A DNA stretch of 64,000 nt from Zonotrichia leucophrys gambelii (Eukaryota > Chordata > Aves > Passeriformes > Passerellidae): the NCBI RefSeq assembly GCF_028769735.1, contig NC_088173.1, positions 10,065,038-10,129,037 of the forward strand, in the 5' to 3' direction. Positions 51,278 to 63,200 of the stretch are shown piece after piece. The notes under the pieces were generated by a model. The model saw nothing but the letters and a program-made list of their open reading frames with translations, was not told where the DNA came from and made no database searches. Within the stretch, counting starts at the first letter, position 1, and the number at the start of each line of letters is the position of its first letter. The translations under genes and the position numbers were made by a program.

Positions 51278-54200
51278 GAGGTGAAGTCTCCACATTATAC
51301 TTAGTGTAGGAGAATGGGAAGTACTGCAATTTAAGATTAAATCCATTTAATGATGAGTAGCAGTTTTCTTGAGCAAGACCAACTTCTCTGAATTAATATG
51401 GATAAAAATTAAAAAAAAAGTTTATAAATTTTGTGCTTAAAGGAGACATTCATTGCATCCTTTAATTTTGAATATCTTGGATTATAAAGCACCTATTGCC
51501 AAAAGAAAATTAAATACAATTCTACTTCAACTTATTAGGAACTACTACTGAAATACTATTTCTGAAGCACTGACAAAATTGGTTAGGAAGTAACTTCTAA
51601 CTCTGCTTTGTGTTTTACGCATTCAGCCCATAAGGAGTGAGTCATTCTTGCCTTAAAAGTCAAGTTTCTGGGACATCATCTCATGAGATCCACAGAAAAT
51701 GTTTTCAAGGCAATCTGGCATATATACAGCTAAAACTGGGGCCTCTGTCCTAGAAAGGGAATGAATTTAATATTGCTGTTTAAATTTCTAGGTCAGGTGT
51801 ATCAGCATACTGGGTATTAGACTCCTTGGAAACTCAGTTCTGTGTAAAGATAAAGACAAAATTTTCATCTGAGAATTTCTCTTTTTGGAGTGTGAATTTT
51901 TTCTACTCTTTTCATAATAAGGCATATTCTTGCAGATGTAAAAATTATTATCTACAAAAAATATATATTTAGAGTTGCTTTATATTTGTTGGTAAAGATT
52001 TCCTGCTGCAACATTAGTCACTATGCTATTTGTTTGAATAATTTATCCCATTACTTTTACAAGACTGGTAATAGAAACTTGCAATAGAAAAGAGCTGAAA
52101 GGTATTAAAGGCATCTACAGCTTATGATGATTTGGAACAAACAGAAGAATCAAGTCCCTCATCATACCATTATTACATTTGAACAAATATCTTTATGTCA
52201 TGTCCTTTTTCTAGAAGTTATTTCAAGACCAAGTGGAAAAAAGTGTAGATGCCATTAGGTATTGAGCATATATCCTAAAACTTGCACACAAACTCAGCTA
52301 ATAGTGAAAGCACCAAGGCACTGCGAAGTCCTAGCGAAAGGCATATTTCACTTATTCAAGTTGCACGTTCAGCAATATGTAGAATAACAACTAAGAGAAT
52401 TAAATTCCATGATTAGACATCACTGTGGATACAACCCTTGTATGGCATTTATGTGGTCCCTGCCAATCCAGAGAAAGAAAAAATTAATGTTTCTGAGTAG
52501 AAAAGAGAGAAACCACCTTTGGTTTCTGCCAAACTGCCTAATTCTACCTATAACACCACACATTGGAAAATCCTCAACAAAGCATTTTCTACGCTCCACA
52601 ATTTAAAATACACTTCAGCTGTATTTCAGCTATTGTGCATCAAATGAGTTACATATGCTGAACAAAAAGAGAAAAGGGGAAAAAACTCCCATCTAATAGC
52701 AGCATACCAAGGAACTTAATTTTCAACAAATAAACACTATACCTAAAGAAACACTATAACTAAGAAAAGAAGCAAGCTCTTTCTATGCAAGAGCAGCAAA
52801 TTATGAAGGAATGCCTGAATTTGAAATCAATATACAAGAGTGTTCTGAGATCATTCCCTTCAGTCAATACTGTACTTATAACACACTGACAATTGTTTTT
52901 TGACCTGTTTGTGTGCTTTTGGTGCTCTTGCTTTTTTGCCCGTGTGTAAGTGCATTTCAGTAAAATATACTTTTATACACCTGCCTGTATAAACATTTAG
53001 AAAGCACAAATGTTATGCATTCAGAAGCCTCTAATAGCAGTATTTTAATACAAAATATAGCTTTTTTGAGATTATGATTCAGGAGGACAATAACATGAAT
53101 AGAAGTACTCACAAGGGAGCTGTTAAAACTGTTATCACAGTTTTAATAAGTATAAAAGTCAGTTTTCATATGTGATCAGCTGGTTTAAACAAAAAGTGCA
53201 TTCAAATAAAAATTTCTGAAGTTAATTAGCTTAAAAGATGGGTATTTTTCTCTTATACAAATTCCAAATTGACATAAGTATCTCAAAAGCATGAATACAG
53301 TAGTGTAATTATGGACAAATCACCACCTTACACTTTTCAAAAACTGCTCCCTGTAGGCATTTTTTCTGAGCTTAGAGCTAATGAGTTGCTGCCATTTGAA
53401 AAGAAGACAAATTATCAATATTTTATACAATAATTATTATAACACCTTAAAATATCACCAAAGTGTTGCAAGAAGTAATTAGCTCTGTATTTTAATATAG
53501 ATGATCTTAAAATAAAATTTTTAAAGTTTCTAAGTGCATCACCTGAAAGTATAGCCTACACTGATAAAAGCTGCAGCAATTCTCTACACTGTTCAAGATT
53601 GTTGCAACAACTACCAGGAAAAACTAAAATTTTCCTGCTGATCCAGGAATAATTAGAAATAATTTGGTTGGACACGCTCAGAATCAGGCTCAATACATAT
53701 TTCTAACAGGAGAACAGAAAGATTCTTAAGGTCCTAAACACATCACGCCCACTCCAATTCCTCCTTATGTAATTGTTCTGATCACTTATAATTTGAACAA
53801 GTATTTCCACTTATTTTCATAAAAAACAAGACACAATGAAAACCAGGAGGCAAGGAGAAGAATGGGAGAGAACAATATGCCCAAAATTAGTTAATTGGTT
53901 GTCACATTTGATTTAGGATCTATCTAACCCTAATAAGGTCTGCCAGCCATGAATATAGTCTAAAATGGTCTGGAAATGAAAATCTAATCTCCATCTGCAG
54001 CTTTATTTTAGAGACATCAGCATTCCAGTTTTGCATGAAAACTTCCAAATGTAATGACCAGGCCTCTCCAAAGTGTGTGCACAAGCTTTAATAAATCCCA
54101 TTTACTCAAAACAAACAACAAAAAGGTGTTTCAGGAAGGAGTTAATTATTTTTTTTTTTATCAGATAGGAATGTACTCACTAGAGAACACATTTACCTCT

Positions 54201-54566
54201 TCAAACAGAGCTAAAACCTGATAAAATCTCTACTAAGACAAAACTGATTCCATTATTACTTGATCTGTTTCCAAAATGCACATTATGTCAGAATTATCCT
54301 GGATATAAAGAAATTCATTAAAAAAAAAAAAAAAACCACAATAGCATTCTGATAATTTTCACTTTAAATTATCTACTCTTCAATATGAAAAATACACAAC
54401 CAATTCATTGTAGAAAAACTGGATATAAACTTGAATACACATGGACAAGTTTTTAAAAGCAATTCACTAAATCAACTTTTGTTGATGCAGTGTTCTAGTC
54501 TACAGAGATTTTGATAACGCCTTTCTGAAAAAGAAACAAGAGTGCTTTATGCTGTCTGAAATAGGT

Positions 54567-54604
54567 GAAAGGGGGAGGAGGGGAGAGGAAAAAAAAAAAA
54601 GGAA
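54567..54604 (+). repeat. 38-nt purine tract
   Basis: All bases are A or G: a G-rich half (gggggaggaggggagagg) followed by an A run and ggaa. Confidence 0.85.
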
Positions 54605-54992
54605 TTTTACCCTAATTCTATATGTGCTGTTGCACTAACAACCTCTGCTCCTTATTTCAAAGGAGAAATCTGTTGACAACTTTTTCTTCTTTGAGAAAAC
54701 CCTTCAACAGCAGCACAGTCATCCCTATGAAGCTCAGTGAAATAGACTGTCACATCTTTTGAAAGTCATTTTGGAATATGTGGAACAGCTTTCCTTCATT
54801 AAACTACTTTAAAGAATTTAGCATCTGCACTTCAACTCTGTAAGATTCAAAGCAGGAAGTTTGATTACTTTTAAATTAAACAGCATTGTGAATTAATTTT
54901 CTTAAATAAATGTGCAAATAGGCACCTAGTACCTGAAGCACTGAAGAATGGAGAGCTGCTTTTAGCCATACAGATTGCTGGGTTTTTTAGGC

Positions 54993-55066
54993 TTTTTGTT
55001 TGTTTTTGGTTGGGTTTGTTTTTTTGGGGTTTTTTTGTTTGTTTGGTTTGGTTTTTTTTGTTTTTT
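54993..55066 (+). repeat. 74-nt G/T-only tract, partly (GTTT)n
   Basis: Every base is G or T, with repeated GTTT and GGTTT units and four short G runs. On the minus strand it is an A/C-rich tract that may be an old retroposon tail. No body was recognised next to it. Confidence 0.85.
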
Positions 55067-55646
55067 AAATAATAACTTGGAAACCTAATAAACCTGATTA
55101 AGAAATAGGTGTTTATTTTGAACTGAAACATTATCCAGAATGAGATTGTTTTTCATGTCTGATTAATGAACTTCAGAATTTCAAGCAGTACTTTCATGAA
55201 GAGCACTATTCATTTTCCTGTTACACATTACAAATGTTTCTTCTTCCCATCTAAGTCTCTGCAAGAAAACTTCAAAGAGAGACTTGAAAACCAGTGCATT
55301 TCGTACTAGCCATATTACTAATTCTTTACTTGAATTATTGTGTTGCTTTGTATCTGACAGTCTAATTACCTGCCATTAGTTATGACAAACTCTTTTAATT
55401 TATGCTCTATTTTCATTCTGCTAATACTTCAGACAGATGCACATAATTTTATGATGCTATACACCAGGTGCTGCATAAAGGAAAATGAAGAATTTTTTTC
55501 TTCCACCTTGTCCTTTACACAACTTGTAGTTCCAAAGAGAATTATGAAATGGTATTGAGAAGCATTTTACCCCACACTGTTCTTACATATGACCACAGTT
55601 TAAAAAATTACCATCACAGTCACATGAAACTGTAGTCAAAAATGGG

Positions 55647-55652
55647 AGTATC
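55647..55652 (+). repeat. 5' target site duplication of the solo LTR
   Basis: AGTATC lies directly before the TG that opens the LTR. The identical hexamer lies at 56328-56333, directly after the closing CA. Confidence 0.88.
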
Positions 55653-56048
55653 TGTGGTAGTGTGTTGTTAAGTTTCTTGTGTTATTCCCCCAATTTATGT
55701 ATTGTTCTCCCCTATTATGTGTAAAATGGGTTCGTTCCCCCAGTTTTTCCCGCCACTGCTAGCCTGTCAGCTAAGTTGCTATAGTAACCGCTATTCATAG
55801 TTGCCGATATGTAATTGCTCCTCCCCTGGTTTCCCTTATAAGTGAAAGTTGTTTCCTCCCTGTCCAGTCAATCACCCCCTTTCTCCTCCCAGGTTTCGAG
55901 AACCTTCTCCTCTCTGGAGATGGTGGCTGGCTGGGGTCCCAAGACACCTCCTTTACCTTTTGATTATTGGTCTCCATGGAGTGTCAGTTCTGTGAAGTTC
56001 ATCCCCTCACCTTTCCCGATTAGTTCCGCCTGTACCCACCCCCCTCCT

Positions 56049-56054
56049 TTATAA
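56049..56054 (+). promoter_or_regulatory. TATA-like box of the solo LTR
   Basis: TTATAA lies about 75 bases before the AATAAA signal, a spacing that would give a compact R region. Activity is not known. Confidence 0.55.
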
Positions 56055-56128
56055 TCCTGTTTTCACCCCCTATGAAAAAACTTTTTCCCGGTTAGTTTCT
56101 CCGCGCGTTTGGATCCCGCAACACCTTC

Positions 56129-56134
56129 AATAAA
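56129..56134 (+). terminator. poly(A) signal of the solo LTR
   Basis: AATAAA in the context 'cttcaataaaccgatg', in the expected place between the TATA box and U5. Confidence 0.7.
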
Positions 56135-56327
56135 CCGATGTTTAACCCCCGGGAAATGGTCAGCTCCGTTCCTCCCCAATACCAGCGGTGTGAGCCAGTC
56201 CGCAGCCAGCGCAGCCCGAGGCCATCAGACGCTGAAGGGTGCTGGCCAGGAATTGCAGAGGGGCGTCGGCCTTTCGCCCTCAGCTAGCCGGACTCTAAAG
56301 TTCGGGCCACATATGCCCTCCTCTGCA

Positions 56328-56333
56328 AGTATC
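56328..56333 (+). repeat. 3' target site duplication of the solo LTR
   Basis: AGTATC, identical to 55647-55652. Confidence 0.88.
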
Positions 56334-56339
56334 TAGCTA

Positions 56340-57780
56340 GTTATGACACAGAGCAACATATTAAATGCTTGAAGAGGGACATATTACTCCTCCTTGCAAA
56401 ATCACACACTTTCCATAGACAGAACCACAGATCTTGTGCAGGGTATCCCTTTAAGGATTAGGCTCACATCACAAGTTCTAAAATATCTGATAAAACTGCA
56501 TCTATTCAAAGAGCTTCTGAAAGCTGTCAAAGACTAAAATCCTCCTTATTAAACAACTAATAATTTTTCCGTTATCAATTTCAGCATTTCCACTGTCTAA
56601 TTACAAACCACTGATCTCAAAAAGCTTTGAAACTTTAATGCCATGAAGAATTACAATGAATTAACCCAACACAATAAAAAATTGTGTTATTTGCATTTTT
56701 TTCCCTTGATTAAAAACTACTTTAAGGGAAAAAAGTTTAAAATTTAACATCTGCAGTTCAGATTTCACTTAAGACCACTGAAGAGGCTTGGCACTTTCTA
56801 TTAACAAATCAGTCATTTTCTTCTACTTTGCAAATAACCAATACTCATTGAAATTCACTACATGAATTAGAAACAACACACAAATAAAAAAAAGGAATTA
56901 AACAGGCTAGCATACAAACCTGTTACTTATGAAAAAAGGCAGGAAGCTATATGTAGACTGACACATTTAGCCAAAAGGAAAGTACATAAAACAGCTCTAT
57001 TTACAACATTAAAATGTCAAATATGACAAAAAAAATTTCCTGAGAAGTAGTTCAATATGAAGCTAATGAGTACTGGAGCACCACTCAAAATAACTTATTT
57101 CATCAACCTAAATTGTCCATATGACAAATGTGAGTTTAACGGTGCCAAAAAGATTAATAAGACAGGAGCACAATTGGCTACAGGAGAATTCTTGGCTTAT
57201 CATAAAACAGTGGATAGAAAATCCAAGTCTAGCATATTCACATTTTTGCAGAATCACACAAATTTTATCCTAACACAACCAATATGGAATTATTTTCAAA
57301 TTAATGATGCTCAATTGATGGTCTGGAAGATAATAAAGCATATGGAGTCTTAACACAGAGGAAAACTTTGGTGGAAAAAAAAGACTGTCAGAGATTCAAA
57401 GGATACACTCTCATATAAGTCTTCACAACTCAATTTATATTATTTCCAGCTCATATATTTTATATATTTAAGACTTGGTCTTGCATCTATCTATTGTTAG
57501 CCCTTTTCCTTTAACTTTTCTATCTTTTATAATGTTATGTCCTCAGTTTTGTCTGATTTTTCTCAATTAATTTTCTGTGTGAAAGCATCTAAGGATGCAA
57601 TTGGCATTTTGAATAGAAGAAAAACAAACAAACAAACAAAAACAGCACACCACCAATCAGTAATTGGTCACACTCTTAGCAACCAAATAGAAAAAAAAAA
57701 TAGGGGAAATAGTCTGTTGCCTATCACCTCTGCTCTTAAAAGAGATGTTTAACAGCGTCAATGCAGATAATTAGATCATA
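56340..57780. other. intron stretch with (AAAC)n run
   Basis: AT-rich, with an (AAAC)-type run at 57620-57644. A 98-codon open frame at 57057-57353 shows no recognised domain. Confidence 0.5.
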
Positions 57781-57784
57781 GGTA

Positions 57785-58115
57785 AGTTAGGTGCTAGTAA
57801 ATCACTTGGCCTGTGTAGCATTCACCCAAGATACCAAATAAAACTGCAGAACTGCTGGCAAAGCTCTGCATTGCCTCTGCAAAAAACCTGAGGCATCAGG
57901 ACAGCCTCAGGTCTTCAGTGCAGCATCCATCTGCAAGGAGGACTAACTCCTCTCCAAAGAGATTCGAGGAACTACAGGCCACTGATCCCGACTTCCATTC
58001 CTGGCAATCCCTCAAGACTCTGTAATACAATGTGATGTCAGTGGGAAGGCTGACAAACGTGGTCTGTTGGAAAGAGCCAGCACAACTTCTGCAGGGGGGA
58101 CTCAGCCAAATCAAA
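57785..58115 (+). mobile_element. degraded LINE reverse-transcriptase fragment (CR1-like)
   Basis: Plus-strand frames contain GASKSLGLCSIHPR, which resembles the K-S-x-G-P-D-x-I-H-P-R block of non-LTR reverse transcriptases. About 130 bases later comes NYRPLIPTSIPGN, which resembles NYRPISLTSIPGK, in another frame. The spacing between the two motifs is roughly as expected for the enzyme's fingers region. The rest is too diverged to read. CR1 is likely because it dominates the window, but another LINE clade is possible. Antisense to SGCZ. Confidence 0.55.
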
Positions 58116-58119
58116 CGAG

Positions 58120-59860
58120 CGTGATGATCTTCAGAGCTGATGATTGCAAGGCAACGTATCTGTAGAAATCAATCCAAGCCATGCCCACATAACCATGAAC
58201 TCAGATTTAGCAGCAAAATGAAGGAAAGGAATCTACGGGTCATTAGTAATGTTTCTGTGAAATTATCAGCCCAATGAATAATAACAGCCATAATAAACCA
58301 ATAAAATGATGGGAATGATTTAGGAAGGACATTGAGAACGTAGTGTCGACACTTCAGAAAACCTTCGTTAATGTTTCTCTCCAGCCTGTTGTTTGCCGAG
58401 GATTTGCTGCATGAATTTAAAACAGCAGCTGTTCTAAAAAAATAATGAGATATAGCCACACTAGGTTATTTAGGCTGACTCCAGAAATGGAATTATAAAT
58501 TCAAAAATCCACATTCATCACAGCAGTAAAAAAAAGTCAGCTCTAAAACACTTAGCTATTCTGAAGAATACCTCTACTGCCTCCTTTAAAGTAACTTTCT
58601 TCTTGTTGTTAATATTACTCAGTTTTACATTAAAGAAAAAAAAAAGAAGAGGGAAATTGTCCAATTTTTGGTAATGGATATTTTAACTAATACAAAATTG
58701 CAAGTATTACAGTGTCAGATATCTTCAGGGGAAAATAACTGTGACTTGATTTAATATGCCCAAAGAAATAATTTCCTTTAGTAAAAAGATGAAGTCAAAT
58801 ATCTTAACTGCTATCTAATTTTCTGAAATATCTAAGTCATTTAAGGAAAGCACTATTGTGATAAGTGAGATGAGTGCTGCTATTCTGGGGAGAAAGAGAT
58901 AAAAATCAGTGCATATGGAATAAGACTGTTGAATATAGTGGATTAGTATAGGGGATTAGTTATTACCGGATGAAAGAAGTTAAAAAGCAACTCTTAGTAA
59001 CAACCAATATAAGAATAACTAACATTCTTTAATTTTGTGCTAGAGTCATCCTATTATTTTATTTTACAGATTTCTAGAGGTAGATATTAATGTACAAAAT
59101 TGATGATGAAGAGACAAACTTGCAAAGGAAAAAGGTATAAGATAGATAGATACAAACTTAAATATCACAATAATACTGAAATATTTTATGGGAAGACTTT
59201 TTTAGTTAATAAAAAAGTTAAGCCCCTCTATCTTCAACTAAAAATTGCTCACATCATTTCACATAACCTTAACCTGACACTTTAGTTTTATCATATTCCA
59301 GCATACCACTTCTCTAACAGTCCAATACTCTATAAAGAACCCAATAGTATCTAAAAAAAGACTCCTGCAAAGATTTGCAAAGTTTTAAGTTGCATTTATT
59401 TTCTGTACTTTCATTTCAATGCATGTGTAGAGAATCATTACTCAAATCAACAAAACTAGTTAAATTCTAAAGTTTACCATTAATATATCCCTTTGTTTTG
59501 TGTTTTTCAAATAGTCTTAATATACATCAGAGTATGAGGTCCTTCTCATTCTACAGGTAACAATGTATTTCCATTACTCCGTCAGACAATAGTTATTGTT
59601 GCATGAAATATGGAGATCCAAGTCAACTAAGAACTACCAAGAAATTCTTCCTTATCCATGCATTCAGAGAATTCTTCGAAAATTCTAGTGGACTGTATCC
59701 ATAGAGCTCCTTTTATAAATACTAGAATTTTCCCTGAACTATTTTTTTCAGTATGCCACTAATTCTATCTTTTTTTCTAATTTCTCCTAATGCATTTAGC
59801 GTTCTAAAGGAAGTGATTTAAAATCTATTACTCTAATAGTCAGAAATTCCTGTAAGCAGA
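58120..59860. other. intron stretch without recognised features
   Basis: AT-rich, with A-rich runs at about 58635-58646. Nothing recognised. Confidence 0.5.
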
Positions 59861-59869
59861 TTCCCAGAA

Positions 59870-60233
59870 CTTTGCTGTTTCCTACCTCAGTTCTTCCTGA
59901 GGGTTAGAACTCCATATCAATTGTCAACTTATTGAAGGAGTTCCATACTGTTGTCTCCTTATCACAACAATTTCATATCTTCTTGGTGTTTTCTCGGGGG
60001 AAGCTCCTCCAAGCACTGACTCTTTCTTATTCACCGAGCAGCCAACTGACTCCAGTTCCCTTCTCACCCAGCCACCCCACTCTTTTATAGCACTCTTCTT
60101 CACATTGCTTACAGCTGTGGCCTGTTAAAGTCAGGCCTGCTCCTAATCTTGGCTAACTGGCCCAGCTGCAACTCCTTAGGGGTAAGATTACTGTCTACAC
60201 TACCTTTATTTCCCTATATTCTACCTCCCTACA
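59870..60233 (-). mobile_element. probable endogenous retrovirus LTR, sense with SGCZ
   Basis: On the minus strand the piece opens TGTAGGGAGGTAGAATATAG at 60233, a plausible LTR start. It then has 'ccttaaggagttgcagctgg'-type sequence, 'cctgactttaacaggcca', a clear TATA box (GCTATAAAAG, minus strand, 60083-60090) followed by 'agtggggtggctgggtgag', and an AATAAG poly(A)-like signal (minus strand, 59938-59943). Composition is GC-richer than the flanks. No purine tract precedes 60233 and no clear primer-binding site follows, so a solo or broken LTR is most likely. The lower boundary near 59870 is a guess, and no target duplication was found. The family is recalled only loosely from avian LTRs. 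Confidence 0.55.
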
Positions 60234-60239
60234 TATACC

Positions 60240-63200
60240 CATTTAAACGTTCTGCATAACATCTGTCCCTTTCTCATCCCCAATGCAAAGACAGCTTCAA
60301 AGAAGAGGTTTTATGTGATGATTTCTACCTTCTCTATCCATTGCTATGTTGCTTAAGAGTTCTTAAGTAAAGAGTAAGTTTTTTGCTACAGCTGATTTTG
60401 TTGATTTTGTCTTCTGTCAACAGATTTTCTAGGACAATGTGATTAAAGGCAGATTGACAAAGAAGATGGATGCCAAAATATCGCTGCATCTTTCTTGTAG
60501 TGTTATCTTTTAGAGGTTTTGCCTTCTTGAATGTACATTGCTCCTACAGAGTCTGAAAAATGTTCTACTCCTGATACAATCTAAAAAACTAGAAGGATTT
60601 ATCATCAGCTTTCATAATTTCTCTTTCTAAAATATGAATCATCGCCACCAGTTCCCTTACACTTAAATTTCCTATATCCTCTATACTTCGGCATTACAAT
60701 TCTCTACACTCTTCCTCCTGCTAAACTTCCATCAGTTCAGTCATTATCCTCAGAAAAAGACAGTATTCCTCTTCCCTCTTTGATTTTGTCAATTCAACTG
60801 AAACAGTTTTGTCTCTCACTTTTTTCTCTGTCACCAGCATGATTGGGACTTTCACTCTCCTGGCTGATCCTTGTCATTTCAAAGTTTAATTTTGTCACTG
60901 CCTATCAAGAAGAAAGAGAACTTGTATATGGTTTCATGTCTAAAACATTATCCTCAGCCTCTTGTTGTTTCATATGTATTATTTCCTACTGAATTTGTTA
61001 TGCCCTATAAATAACCATGTAAATTAATCTGAATGTAATTTAATTCCATTTATTTCAGAAATCTCTTTCCTTTGGCTTTCGATGATGATTATCATCACTT
61101 CAGGAGCTCCTGCAGCTTCAGAAGTTACATTAATGTTTATTGTATGTGAACTTCTCAGTTCTGCCCTTTCCTACCTGGCACACACTAAGGCTTTGCCATT
61201 CCATCCAGTATTATGAACATTTTCAGACAACCACCTGCATCTGCCCACTATATTCCCATCCTCTAGAACTGCTCCTCACCTTTTCTTGAGTCCAGACAAT
61301 TCATGGCCCTTTGATCCTCCACATAATTTTGTGACAGGTTACCATCTGAAGAACCTTATGAAGCCTGACACATAACAACGTGTAAGCAGTTTCATCCCAC
61401 TCTATATGCTGCAATATTTGTCTGAACCATTTAGCAAAGTCAAAATATACAAATTAAATTCTATAAAAGTATTACAGTTTAGATTCCCTATAAAGGTAAT
61501 ATTTAAACCCAATACAATATGTACAATGTATTTTTAAATTCAACATTTACTAAAATAACACCATAAAATATGACAAATGAAAGACCTTAAAAGAATGTAT
61601 CTTTTCAAGAAGTCAGTAAAGTCTTCCTGGAATCAATATGATTTTGGAACATTCCAGATTTCAGAAATAACTTTTTGGACTCTACTTTCCAGCAATCTCT
61701 TTGTACTATCCGTTTATTATTAGCACTAAGACCTCCAGAGCGTTCTTCTGGCATCCTCTCATATTCCAGAAAATACAATGCAGAACTCAAGATATATGTA
61801 GAATCCTACCCCAATAAAACTCCACTTCTGAAATAATGCTTATATATATGAAGATACTTGTAGTTAAATAGCAATATATCTCCCAGTTTCAACAAAATTT
61901 TTCACAATGGTCTGAAATTAAATGTCCTGCATAGCAATCATTAAACTTCTATAGGATTTAACTGATGCATAGGCTGATCTTGGGCTTCTCTCTTGCATCA
62001 GCAGACATGATAACCTGTATCAGCTTTTTTTCTTTTAATCTTTACTTTCCCTTCCTTCTTGGACAGAATGCAGAGAGGTATCAAATAATTTCTCTTTTAC
62101 ATTGTATTTAATATATTTCAGGTGTGTTTGCTTTGGAGGCAAAAAGGAAGTTCAAAGTAAAGATTATTTTTCTTTTAACTCAGAATACATTCAGTCCTTC
62201 ATATCACAAAATTCTCAAATTTTAAAAATTATGTTTGAAGTAGGTTCTTCCGTGTCAAGTTTCACCTCAATGCACATTATATCTGGACTTAGTAGCCTTT
62301 CAAAATGAAGTGGGGGAAAAAAAACCCTCACGATCTTATGTAACATTTTGTTATGTGAAGGCTGCTGAAATGGTAATAATTACAATAAAAATCAAATAGT
62401 ACAGGAAGAAGAAGCCAACAATTCAACAATTTAGAGCAAATTCAAGAAATCTCTGTGCTTTTAGCTTCCCTGTATTTTATAACTTGTTTAGCCAAATGAA
62501 AATAAAATATGCTAAGTAATACATAAATTTCTGAATTTTTCAAAACAGCACAACCACTTTATGGAGATTCTAAGTCATGAATGAGTCTTGGCTGACTAAT
62601 GGAGAACAAAGGATTCAGCTTTGTCAATAACAATTTCCTGAGGTGTGTCCAGGTAGTTATAAAAGCATAAGTGGTTATAACAAATAACAAATAGTTAACA
62701 TATGCAGTATGAAAATATTTTGACTTAAATAATTTCGTGACTGTTTTATTTCAGTCATTTAAATTGCAATATTTTATATAATATTCTAACTTTATTCCAA
62801 TTAGATGGTGAATGTTGCAAAGATACTAAAAAAAGAAGAAAAAAAAAGTGGAACAGCAGTTTAACAATTCCAAAGTCATGAAAACATTTTAAGGCTCCTC
62901 GAATACCTGATGAAGAATTACACATGAAACTGGGAAAAGGGTGCTGGCAAATTTCAGGAATGTGTTGGCGATAAAGCAGTGGCAAGTAATTTATCCACAA
63001 CCATGAAATAAAGCTCTACTATGAAAGTGAATTTGGGAGAAATTCGAGAGATATTAATCAGCACTCTGGGACACGTTAATGAACCACATACTCAGTTTTG
63101 ATCTTAAAGTTGTACTCCTCAGTATTACTTTTATCCTTGAACTGCAAGAGAAACATCAATGAAAGAGGATGAACTCTGAGGTCTGGGTTATATTGAAATA

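Larger units (their letters stand above)
51285..55640. other. intron stretch, low-complexity rich
   Basis: AT-rich. A 15-nt A run lies near 54320-54335. The purine tract at 54567-54604 and the G/T tract at 54993-55066 are listed. No transposon recognised. Confidence 0.5.
55653..56327 (+). mobile_element. solo endogenous retrovirus LTR, 675 bp
   Basis: The element opens TGTGGTAGTG, closes CCTCTGCA, and is flanked by a perfect 6-bp duplication, AGTATC. That is the structure left when a provirus recombines between its two LTRs. A 6-bp duplication is typical of class II (alpha/beta-like, ERVK-type) retroviruses. Inside are a TATA-like TTATAA at about 56049-56054, an AATAAA at 56129-56134, and a GC- and CpG-rich R/U5 part. 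This gives an approximate layout of U3 55653-56078, R to about 56150, and U5 to 56327. A second TATA-like TATAAG lies at 55837-55842. No internal viral genes are present. CpG dinucleotides are still frequent (ccgcgcg, ggcgtcgg), which suggests a fairly young insertion. It is antisense to SGCZ, the orientation usually tolerated in introns. Confidence 0.92.

Noticed and set aside
55842..56336. Two open frames within the solo LTR
   Set aside because: They lie in U3/R/U5 sequence, are not in any viral gene position, and one runs through the LTR end.
59521..60233. A TATAC repeat at 59521-59525 and 60234-60238 as the target duplication of the third LTR
   Set aside because: The sequence after 59525 does not start with TG and does not look like an LTR end; a 5-base match over 700 bases is likely chance.
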